Assembly (NCBI RefSeq): GCF_900456775.1
Contig: NZ_UAUL01000011.1
Coordinates: forward strand, 62,001 to 126,000
Source of the DNA: Sarcina ventriculi
Lineage (GTDB): Bacteria; Bacillota; Clostridia; Clostridiales; Clostridiaceae
Direction: 5' to 3'
DNA: 64,000 nt
In this document: positions 57,254 through 64,000 of the stretch, one piece after another
How positions within the stretch are numbered: the stretch's first letter is position 1
How the letters are laid out: each line of letters begins with the position of its first letter
Translations under genes and position numbers: made by a program
The notes under the pieces: model-generated
Databases searched by the model: none
What the model was told of the DNA's origin: nothing
The model's input: the letters and a program-made list of their open reading frames with translations, nothing else

Positions 57254-57643
57254 ATGGAAAATTTTAATGATGATTTTTGTGATATTGGACTAGATAAAAT
57301 TTGTGATAATTGTGGTAAATGTTTAGAACTTGAAGGTGTAGATACAAAAGCTATAAATCTTCAAGAAATATCAAAAATTGTAGAAGAAAAATATGAATTG
57401 AATGATAATTTAGAATCAGAAGAACCAATAATAGAAGAAGATGAATTATCTTACGACAATGATGAGGTTGAATCTTTAGATGATATAGACTGGGAATTAA
57501 AATTAAAAGAGTTAGATAGTGAATATGAAGATGCATTTGAGCATATTGAGTATATTGAAGATATGGATTTAAATGATGATTTAATTTTAGAAGAAATGAC
57601 AGATGAAATTTATCCTGGAGTTAGAAGGATAAAGAAAAAATAA
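57254..57643 (+). CDS. Acidic Cys-containing hypothetical protein, 129 aa
   Basis: Starts MENFNDDFCDIGLDKICDNCGKCLE: five or so cysteines in the first 25 residues in C-x7-8-C-x2-C-x2-C spacing, which could bind zinc or an iron-sulfur cluster. The rest is very acidic (Asp/Glu-rich) and helical, ending in a basic patch RRIKKK. It follows lexA by 20 bases with AAGAGGTG, so it may be SOS co-regulated. No family recognised. Confidence 0.7.
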   Translation: MENFNDDFCDIGLDKICDNCGKCLELEGVDTKAINLQEISKIVEEKYELNDNLESEEPIIEEDELSYDNDEVESLDDIDWELKLKELDSEYEDAFEHIEYIEDMDLNDDLILEEMTDEIYPGVRRIKKK

Positions 57644-57675
57644 GCTATGAATTAATTCATAGCTTATTTTTTTAT
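57640..57675. terminator. Bidirectional terminator after the lexA unit
   Basis: ATAAGCTATGAATT pairs with AATTCATAGCTTAT, then T7. Confidence 0.92.
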
Positions 57676-58187
57676 TTTAAATTAGTTTTAGTTGCGTTAA
57701 CTAATCCATCCAACCAATCTTGATGTCCATTTATCATTGGATTAGGTTTTGTTTGAGCTAATTCTTTTGCAGGTTTTCCAATTTGAGATTCTTGAGTTAA
57801 TATACGAACTCTTCCTTCAGAAATATTTTCAATAAGCCAAGCATGGTATACATCTAATTTGGTGTCTTCAGTTTCTCCAGACCAACCATGCCATGCTACT
57901 CTAGCTGGATTTCCATTTATAGGTGGAATGTATTCTAATACTTCAGCTTCCACTCTAAATCCAAACGTATTAAACCTAAACCTAGCATTAGTAGCTAAAT
58001 TTGGACCTGATATATTATAAAAATGAATATCAGAAGAGTTGTTGTAATATTTAGACCACATAGATGTGTTATTTAAATATTTCCATACCTCTTCAGCAGT
58101 CATATCTTTAACAATTTTTTCGTTTGATACGAAATTATCTGTTGTTCCTGGTAAGTATTTTTTTGGCCATAAAATTTCATTCATCAT
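57672..58187 (-). CDS. SRPBCC (START-like) domain protein
   Basis: 171 residues with the polyketide-cyclase/AHSA1-type pattern: TAEEVWKYLNNTSMWSKYYNN at the start, FRFNTFGFRVEAEVLEYIPP and a final helix (HQDWLDGLVNATKTNLK). These form a deep hydrophobic pocket for lipids or small ligands; activity unknown. AAAGGAG precedes the ATG. Monocistronic, its tail shares the lexA-side terminator. Confidence 0.82.
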   Translation of the reverse strand: MMNEILWPKKYLPGTTDNFVSNEKIVKDMTAEEVWKYLNNTSMWSKYYNNSSDIHFYNISGPNLATNARFRFNTFGFRVEAEVLEYIPPINGNPARVAWHGWSGETEDTKLDVYHAWLIENISEGRVRILTQESQIGKPAKELAQTKPNPMINGHQDWLDGLVNATKTNLK

Positions 58188-58338
58188 GTTTTATTACTCC
58201 TTTAATTCAAAATTATTTTTAATACTATGTAAAAGTTAATTAATTATAATATTATTTTATCAGTAATTTTCTTAAAAGCAAGAACGTACTTTTTTGTAAT
58301 ATACTATCTAAAATGATAGTATAAATTTTAGAGAATAA

Positions 58339-58363
58339 AAAAAGCCATAGAATTTCTATGACT
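58339..58363 (-). terminator. Terminator of the ATP-cone gene (minus strand)
   Basis: Minus-strand reading GTCATAGAAATTCTATGGC with a TTTTTTT tail; the stem CATAGAA/TTCTATG is centred near 58352. Confidence 0.75.
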
Positions 58364-58380
58364 TCCTTCTCTTAATTTGG

Positions 58381-58668
58381 TTAAGAGTATTTTCTAAAAT
58401 TAGTATCCATATAAGATGTAGCTATATCTTTAAAACCTTCGTTAACTAAAGCACAATAAACTATTCCTTTAAGTTCATAAGCAGATGTTACACGACTTGG
58501 ATTATTTTTATGAATATTATTTATTATATATAGTATTTCATTAATTAAAGATTTAATATCTGAATCTGTTAAGGAAATATTAGCATTTAATGCTGAATTT
58601 AAGATGCTTGTTTTTATTTTATTAACTTCAAAATCATATATAAAACCATTTCTTTTTCTTACTTTCAT
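58381..58668 (-). CDS. Free-standing ATP-cone domain protein
   Basis: 95 residues that are almost entirely an ATP-cone (PF03477 type): MKVRKRNGFIYDFEVNKIKTSI, then a helical middle and GIVYCALVNEGFKDIATSYMDTNFRKYS. ATP-cones normally sit at the N-terminus of ribonucleotide reductases or in the repressor NrdR, where they sense ATP/dATP. NrdR also has a zinc ribbon, which is missing here. AAGGGGG precedes the ATG. A partner reductase is not in the window. Confidence 0.8.
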   Translation of the reverse strand: MKVRKRNGFIYDFEVNKIKTSILNSALNANISLTDSDIKSLINEILYIINNIHKNNPSRVTSAYELKGIVYCALVNEGFKDIATSYMDTNFRKYS

Positions 58669-58876
58669 TATATTGTCCCCCTTGTTAATTGAAATTATTA
58701 CATATTATAGCATGAAAATAAAATTCATACAATAAAATCTTGTAATTGATTTCTTAGTTAACAAGGCTGATAAAAAATGATATTATATTATAATAGAATA
58801 AAAAGTAAGATTTTAGAAATAAAACACACGATTTATATAAATTTTTATTTTCAAAAAAGAAAGGTGGAATTTTAAG

Positions 58877-59983
58877 ATGAAAATGAAAACACAAACAAAA
58901 AAAATCCAAGAAGATTTAGAAGGATGTGTCTTACCTGAAGGTTTAGGTTACAAGAGAGGATATTTTAGAGATATGAAAAAACAGCTAGTTACATTAGAGT
59001 GTATAGAAGAAGATATAACAGCTGCATTAAATGAAGCTATAATAGTTAGACCTTGTTATGATGGTGAAAAAGAGTATATGCAAATTCCATTGTTTTTTGA
59101 AATAATAAAGGGTGTTCATATGGAACCTTATAGATATGCTAAATTGTTAGATTTTTGTAAAACATCTTCTAATAGCGTGTATATACAAAATATAAAAGAA
59201 CTTTTTGAAGATGAAGCCGAAACTACTTTAAGTTTATTAGATGGAATTGATATAGCAGATAAATTAAATGGTAAAAGCTTAGATAAAGAAAAACTTAATG
59301 AAAACTTAATGAAAATTTTAAGTTTACATACGCAAGGTTATGTTCCATTTAATGAAGAAACTAGGGAGTTTGATATTGATGAAATATTAAATCCTAGTGA
59401 TGAACTTGTTAAAGAATATGGGATAATAGATAATTTAGGAAAATTCACAAAAATAGTTAGAAAATACCTTGTAGAAGAATTAAACAGATATATCATGAGT
59501 AAAGATATTGTTAAAGATATAGACAAATATGAATATATAGAGTTATATAAATCAATAGGAAAATTAAAGCAAAGTATAGTAGATAAAATAAATAATTATA
59601 CAATTTCAAATATACCACCCAAAATAATAATGTTTAAAGAAAATCAAGAAATTATAAAAAAAGATGAATCATTACTTTTAGGCTACCTACATAATATAGG
59701 ATTTGATGTAATAGTGTTTATTCCATCTGCAAATGATGGATCTATGGATGTATTATCAGAAAATATATATTCAGAATTAAAATTGCCACAAATAAATAAT
59801 AAAGTTAATAAAAATTATATAGAAAAATTAGGAGAATTATTAAGAGGTAGGGCTTTAGTAGATGAGGATATCGTAGCTGGATTAACAAATTTTAAATATG
59901 ATTCATCTATTGAAGATTATAAAAAATTATTAAAAAAATCAGATGCAATATTTAAAAAGATGGAAAAGAAATTATTTTCGTAG
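58877..59983 (+). CDS. YceG-like (toxic-anion-resistance-associated) protein, tentative
   Basis: 368 residues, soluble. The pattern resembles the YceG_bac family found in tellurite/stress gene clusters: YMQIPLFFEIIKGVHMEPYRY near residue 72, a linker, and IPPKIIMFKENQEII followed by DESLLLGYLHNIGFDVIVFIPS near residue 255-285, then a tail rich in LRGRAL/ED. No catalytic motif is visible. GAAAGGTGGA precedes the ATG. It forms a two-gene unit with 60014. The usual TelA and TerD-type partners are absent. Assignment rests on pattern memory; treat as a hypothesis. Confidence 0.45.
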   Translation: MKMKTQTKKIQEDLEGCVLPEGLGYKRGYFRDMKKQLVTLECIEEDITAALNEAIIVRPCYDGEKEYMQIPLFFEIIKGVHMEPYRYAKLLDFCKTSSNSVYIQNIKELFEDEAETTLSLLDGIDIADKLNGKSLDKEKLNENLMKILSLHTQGYVPFNEETREFDIDEILNPSDELVKEYGIIDNLGKFTKIVRKYLVEELNRYIMSKDIVKDIDKYEYIELYKSIGKLKQSIVDKINNYTISNIPPKIIMFKENQEIIKKDESLLLGYLHNIGFDVIVFIPSANDGSMDVLSENIYSELKLPQINNKVNKNYIEKLGELLRGRALVDEDIVAGLTNFKYDSSIEDYKKLLKKSDAIFKKMEKKLFS

Positions 59984-60013
59984 TCTAAGTTATTTAGGAG
60001 GGAGAGGAATCTT

Positions 60014-60856
60014 GTGATGGGAAATGGAGAAACAATATATAGATATTTAGATAAAGCTTTTGTAGTTAATTTACTAAATAGCGATGAAGAGGCGATTGAG
60101 AAACTAGGAATTAAAATAACTTTATTAGAAAATTTGTTAAAAAAAGATGTAAAGAAATATAGCACAGAACAAGAAAAAAGAGAATGTATAGAAATTTATT
60201 CTAATGTTATAAATGAGTTAAGAAATGTTATATATGAGTATAATTTAGCTAAAGGAATAAATGTTACAGATGATATATATCAAGATTCAGTAAAGCCTAA
60301 ACTGTTATATGAAAATAATTTAATAAGAGGAATGGAATATATGAGAACTGCATTTCCTCCTTTAGATAAAGATTCTTTGGTAGATTATTTAGATAATTAC
60401 ACTAGATTATTATGTAAACATAAGAAAGAAGATAGATATTCACATGAGGTATGGTTTAAAACGAAAATGTGTTTAAAATATTTAGATGGAATATTATTTG
60501 GTTCTGATGATTCAAGAGATAAAACTAATTATGATTCAATGACATTAGAGAATTATTTAGAATTTATGTTAAATGAAAATTTAATAAAAAATGATCCATC
60601 TAGATATGTAAGATATATAAAAAGGTATAAAGTAAGCCATGGACAAAAAAATGGTGAACAAGAAAATTTATTTAACTCTAAAAAAATGCCACAAGAATCA
60701 CTAGAAAATACGATAGATCCACAACAGTATAAATATGAAATGGATATGAAGAAAAATATAGTACCAAAACCTAAAAAATTAGATGGAGTTATATCAGTAG
60801 GTTTTATAGCCATAGCAATAATTGTAATAATATTATTATTTTATTATATGGTATAG
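60014..60856 (+). CDS. Hypothetical protein with C-terminal transmembrane anchor, 280 aa
   Basis: Starts GTG (or ATG 60017) after a long purine run AGGAGGGAGAGG. Helical cytosolic part of about 255 residues with many Tyr/Glu/Lys and motifs such as EKRECIEIYSNVI and TRLLCKHKKEDRYSHEVWFKTK, then a basic proline segment (KKNIVPKPKKLD) and one C-terminal transmembrane helix (VISVGFIAIAIIVIILLFYYMV). The topology is tail-anchored. It follows the YceG-like gene by 30 bases and is closed by a terminator. No family recognised; probable membrane partner of the preceding protein. Confidence 0.65.
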   Translation: MMGNGETIYRYLDKAFVVNLLNSDEEAIEKLGIKITLLENLLKKDVKKYSTEQEKRECIEIYSNVINELRNVIYEYNLAKGINVTDDIYQDSVKPKLLYENNLIRGMEYMRTAFPPLDKDSLVDYLDNYTRLLCKHKKEDRYSHEVWFKTKMCLKYLDGILFGSDDSRDKTNYDSMTLENYLEFMLNENLIKNDPSRYVRYIKRYKVSHGQKNGEQENLFNSKKMPQESLENTIDPQQYKYEMDMKKNIVPKPKKLDGVISVGFIAIAIIVIILLFYYMV

Positions 60857-60866
60857 GAATAAAAAC

Positions 60867-60904
60867 AAAAATGAGAAGGAGATTAAACCCCTTTTCATTT
60901 TTTA
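60867..60904. terminator. Bidirectional terminator
   Basis: AAAATGAGAAGG pairs with CCTTTTCATTTT (one G-U) between the two-gene cassette and the convergent acyltransferase gene. Confidence 0.82.
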
Positions 60905-60905
60905 G

Positions 60906-61658
60906 TTATTTTAAATTCATATAATCTTCATAACAGTTTAAACATCTAGCATTCCAATTAATGTTTTTCTTAATTATTTTAGCTGGATTACCTGCAATAA
61001 TAATATTAGATTCATCAAATTTTCTAGTTACTAAGCTGTTCCAACCAACAATGCTGTCATCTGATATTTTTGTATTTTTTCCAATCTTAACATCTTTTCC
61101 AATCCATACGTGATTTCCAATTTCAATACTCTTACCATAATTAAGAGGATTACCATCTAAGTCTGTAATGGTATGAGCGTCAGTGCACCACACATCAATT
61201 CCCCAACTAAACATGCAGTTATCTCCAACTGTAATAGAAGAGGAGCTATCTTGAAGATACATGCGAACACCATTAATTAAAATATTATTTCCTAATATAA
61301 CTTTACAGTTATTTGCATATCTTAATGCGTTTGGATCTATCCAGTTAGTTGCTGGTCCACCTATTGATAAGGATAAACCATTTATACCTAAAGCTTCATT
61401 AAACCCAAAAGTAACGTCACCCATTTTAACTAGATTATTATCACCTACAATTGATATAGATAATCCTTTATTTGATAAAATATTTAAAATATCCTCTTCT
61501 GACTTGGCAAATAACATTATTTTATTATTATTACCTAGTATATTAATATTAGATTCATTTATTTTATTATCGTTTAATTCTAAATAATTTATTTCATCTC
61601 CATTAGAAAATGTAAAAATTATTTTATTATTTTCTCCTGTTATATTTCCTTTACTCAT
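60906..61658 (-). CDS. Left-handed beta-helix (hexapeptide) acyltransferase
   Basis: 250 residues. The C-terminal half is a hexapeptide-repeat acyltransferase: GKSIEIGNHVWIGKDVKIGKN, SIVGWNSLVTRKFD, IIAGNPAKIIKKNI, with a His in DAHTI as likely catalytic base. The N-terminal 100 residues contain further GNNNKI-type turns (GENNKIIF, GNNNKIMLF, GDNNLVKMGD), so the beta-helix is longer than usual. It acetylates a sugar or similar. The start is ATG 61658, 7 bases after GGAGG; the longer frame covers that site. Acceptor not known, and no sugar-polymer genes are adjacent. Confidence 0.83.
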   Translation of the reverse strand: MSKGNITGENNKIIFTFSNGDEINYLELNDNKINESNINILGNNNKIMLFAKSEEDILNILSNKGLSISIVGDNNLVKMGDVTFGFNEALGINGLSLSIGGPATNWIDPNALRYANNCKVILGNNILINGVRMYLQDSSSSITVGDNCMFSWGIDVWCTDAHTITDLDGNPLNYGKSIEIGNHVWIGKDVKIGKNTKISDDSIVGWNSLVTRKFDESNIIIAGNPAKIIKKNINWNARCLNCYEDYMNLK

Positions 61659-61820
61659 AGTTTTTCCTCCTAAGTTACATATGTTTTCGAATAACATTAT
61701 AAACCTTAGTGTTAACTCTAAGGCAAGTAAAAAATATAGTTTTATTAATGTTATTAATGTTATTTATGGTAAAATTATATTTAATAAAGCATAGTAATTA
61801 AAATTAAGGGGGGCATATCA

Positions 61821-63881
61821 ATGAAGGCCAATGAAAAATATTTAATTAGGTTTTTAGAATCTTCGGATACTAATTTTGTAATTCCTGTATATCAAAGAAA
61901 TTATAACTGGAAAAAAGAACAATGTTGTCAGTTATATAATGATTTAATTGAAATGATTAATAATGGTTATAAAAATCATTTTTTTGGTTCAATAGTTTCA
62001 ATATACAATGATATTGCAAAAGGAAGAGAATATCTTATAATTGATGGACAACAAAGAATAACTACTATAAACTTGTTGTTATTAGCTATATACAATATTT
62101 TAAGTGAAAATAAATTAAAATCTGGAGTTATCATTAAGGAAAAAATATTAAATCAATATTTAATAAATCAATATTCTTCATTAGAAAATAAAAATAAATT
62201 AAAACCTATTAAGGATGATAGGAAGGCTTTAGAAAGAATATTTTTAAATCAAGACTTGATAGATGATTCAAATATAACTGCAAATTATAAGTATTTTTAT
62301 GATAGAATTCTTAATGAGGAAATAAGCATAGATGATTTATACTCAGCTATAGAAAGACTAATGATTGTAGAAATAGAATTGAAAAATGGTGAAGATGATC
62401 CTCAATTAATATTTGAAAGCTTGAACTCTACAGGATTAGATTTAACAGATGCAGATAAAGTTAGAAATTTTATTTTAATGAATGAATCTTCAGAAAGGCA
62501 AGATAAATTATATAATATTTATTGGAATAAAATAGAAAATAATACAAATTTTAAAGTAACTCAATTTATAAGAGATTATTTAACAATGAAAGAAAATAAG
62601 ATAACCAATATCAATAAAATATATATAAACTTTAAAAGATATATCCAAAATGGAAATATTAAAATAGAAGACTGTTTGAAAGATATGCTTAAATTCTCAG
62701 TATATTATAAGCAAATAATTAAAAATAGTTTTGGAATAAAGGAAGTAGATGAAAGCTTAAAAAGAATAAATAAACTAGAGGTAACAGTAGCATATCCTTT
62801 CTTTTTAGAAGTATTAGATGACTATCATGAAAATCTTATAAATAAGACAGATATCATTGAAATTTTTAGTGTTATAGAAACCTATATATTCAGAAGAATA
62901 CTATGTAAAGTTCCTACAAATGCTCTGAATAAAGTTTTTATGAATATGTGTAAAGAAATAAAAAAAATGGATAATTATAAAGAGAATTATTTAGAAATTC
63001 TAAAATATATATTAAGTATTAAAAAATCATCTCAAAGGTTTCCTAATGATAGTGAATTTAAAAAATATTTTATTCAAGAAAATATTTATAATTGGAAAAG
63101 TAAAAATAAGCTTTATTTATTAGAGAGATTGGAGAATTACAACAATAATGAAAAAGTTGATATAGAAAATTTAATTAATGATAATAAACTAAGTATTGAG
63201 CATATTATGCCTCAAAAATTAACAACAGTGTGGAAAAAGGAATTAGGAGATAGACACATTGAAATATATGATAAATATATAAATACAATTGGAAATTTAA
63301 CGTTAACAGGATACAATTCTTCTTTAAGTAATAAAACTTTTATTGAGAAAAGAGATATGGAAAAAGGATTTAAAGAAAGTAGATTAAAATTAAATAAATA
63401 TTTAAGCGAAATAGATTGTTGGAATGAAGAAAATATAAAAAAAAGAGCTTTAAGATTATATACTATAGCTAAAAATATATGGAAATATCCCGAAATTAAA
63501 TATACTGTAAATGAAAATATTGAAAATTTATTTACATTAGGTGATACTGATGATTTTACAAACTCTAAAGCTTCAAGATATATATTTAGGGATGAAAATG
63601 TGAATGTAAAAGATTGGACAGGATTATATGAAAAAATTTGCTTTAAATTATATAGTATAGATCCAATACCTTTTAAAAGGTTAACAAAGAAAAACTTTGA
63701 AAAGGAACATTTAAAGAAGCGTTTTTCTACAGAAATAAATATGCTTAGAAATCCATTAAAAATTGATCATAATTTATATATAGAAAAAAATTTAAGTACA
63801 GAATCGAAATTAGAGACTTTAAGATCAATATTTGATGAATATTCAATAGATTATAATGAATTAATATTTTATATTAAATAA
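61821..63881 (+). CDS. DUF262 + DUF1524 (GmrSD-like) nuclease, putative defence protein
   Basis: 686 residues. DUF262 at the N-terminus: IPVYQRNYNWKKEQ (about 22-35), FFGSIV and the ParB/Srx-type nucleotide motif IDGQQRITT (Asp about 75). A helical middle leads to the DUF1524 HNH nuclease: LSIEHIMPQKL (His about 461), INTIGNLTLTGYNSSLSN. About 130 further residues (GDTDDFTNSKASRYIFRDE, KDWTGLYEKICF) form a C-terminal domain I do not recognise. GmrSD-type single-chain proteins are NTP-dependent type IV restriction enzymes acting on modified phage DNA; SspE shares the layout. GGGGGG precedes the ATG. No methylase or specificity subunit nearby. Confidence 0.85.
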   Translation: MKANEKYLIRFLESSDTNFVIPVYQRNYNWKKEQCCQLYNDLIEMINNGYKNHFFGSIVSIYNDIAKGREYLIIDGQQRITTINLLLLAIYNILSENKLKSGVIIKEKILNQYLINQYSSLENKNKLKPIKDDRKALERIFLNQDLIDDSNITANYKYFYDRILNEEISIDDLYSAIERLMIVEIELKNGEDDPQLIFESLNSTGLDLTDADKVRNFILMNESSERQDKLYNIYWNKIENNTNFKVTQFIRDYLTMKENKITNINKIYINFKRYIQNGNIKIEDCLKDMLKFSVYYKQIIKNSFGIKEVDESLKRINKLEVTVAYPFFLEVLDDYHENLINKTDIIEIFSVIETYIFRRILCKVPTNALNKVFMNMCKEIKKMDNYKENYLEILKYILSIKKSSQRFPNDSEFKKYFIQENIYNWKSKNKLYLLERLENYNNNEKVDIENLINDNKLSIEHIMPQKLTTVWKKELGDRHIEIYDKYINTIGNLTLTGYNSSLSNKTFIEKRDMEKGFKESRLKLNKYLSEIDCWNEENIKKRALRLYTIAKNIWKYPEIKYTVNENIENLFTLGDTDDFTNSKASRYIFRDENVNVKDWTGLYEKICFKLYSIDPIPFKRLTKKNFEKEHLKKRFSTEINMLRNPLKIDHNLYIEKNLSTESKLETLRSIFDEYSIDYNELIFYIK

Positions 63882-63945
63882 ATTTAGTATCCGTATGAAT
63901 GTTGATCTTAAATTGTATACTTTGCTAAGTTAAAATTTAATAAAA

Positions 63946-63983
63946 TAAAAAACTCAGATAAATAATCTGAGTTTTTTTATTTT
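63946..63983 (+). terminator. Terminator after the DUF262/DUF1524 gene
   Basis: AAACTCAGAT pairs with ATCTGAGTTT, then a T7 run. Confidence 0.9.
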
Positions 63984-64000
63984 ATTATCCATAAATAGAT

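Noticed and set aside
58877-59983. Calling this region a full tellurite-resistance operon
   Set aside because: No TelA, TerD or TerZ-type gene is adjacent, and the TerC-family gene is 56 kb away; the YceG resemblance alone is not enough.

Overview
The window is AT-rich (roughly 72-75% A+T by eye) and has strong GGAGG-type ribosome-binding sites, frequent TTG/GTG starts, AGA/ATA-rich codon use and many short T-tailed terminators. The gene content (SepF, LexA with an Ala-Gly cleavage site, mutS-mutL-miaA-hfq, SdpR/SdpI, ABC-F, DUF711+ACT, PnuC) fits the chromosome of a low-GC Firmicute, most likely Clostridium sensu stricto near the C. perfringens / C. baratii / C. tertium group. The species cannot be fixed from the sequence. 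There is no rRNA operon, insertion sequence, CRISPR array or prophage module.

Layout. 1-5.8 kb: a gene tail, an amidase (endolysin-type) gene broken by one in-frame TAA, a small EamA-type transporter, a TerC-family protein, YqeY, a Nudix-like protein, hypotheticals and SepF. 5.9-19.1 kb: a GH13 glucosidase, paired bPH2 (YdbS/YdbT-like) membrane proteins, a patatin-like phospholipase, topoisomerase III, DUF2227 and DUF2156 proteins, a GT2 glycosyltransferase, tRNA-Glu(CTC) and tRNA-Arg(TCT), and a SWIM-SNF2 helicase. 19.2-29.5 kb: ABC-F ATPase, DUF2207+LemA, DUF711+ACT, a TtcA-like PP-loop enzyme, a siroheme-reductase-like protein, several tiny genes and a PfkB kinase. 29.8-36.7 kb is a cell-surface block: two secreted SH3-NlpC/P60 hydrolases (one with a 12-residue tandem repeat), a GT-C-like membrane protein and two tandem GT4 glycosyltransferases. 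36.8-47.3 kb: GNAT, an SdpR/SdpI-type pair behind a 32-bp palindrome, an ion permease, a methyltransferase, Nudix, PH-SHOCT, Ogt, a phosphoesterase, PnuC behind a 23-bp perfect hairpin, GreA-like, DUF4177 and YnfA proteins. 47.5-57.7 kb: mutS-mutL-miaA-hfq, an aluminium-resistance-type PLP enzyme, nitroreductase, a ribbon-helix-helix/coiled-coil gene and lexA with a visible SOS box. 57.7-64 kb looks more accessory: an SRPBCC protein, a free-standing ATP-cone protein, a two-gene YceG-like + membrane-anchored cassette, a hexapeptide acyltransferase and a DUF262/DUF1524 (GmrSD-like) nuclease that is a defence candidate.

Most of the window is ordinary core or shell genome. The best leads are the YceG-like two-gene cassette with no TelA/TerD partners nearby, the DUF262/DUF1524 protein, the perfect hairpin abutting the pnuC ribosome-binding site, the RHH/coiled-coil gene preceded by GTATTAC repeats and abutting the lexA operator, the orphan SdpR/SdpI pair with its palindrome, the A7 frameshift in a micro-ORF, and the in-frame stop in the amidase gene.
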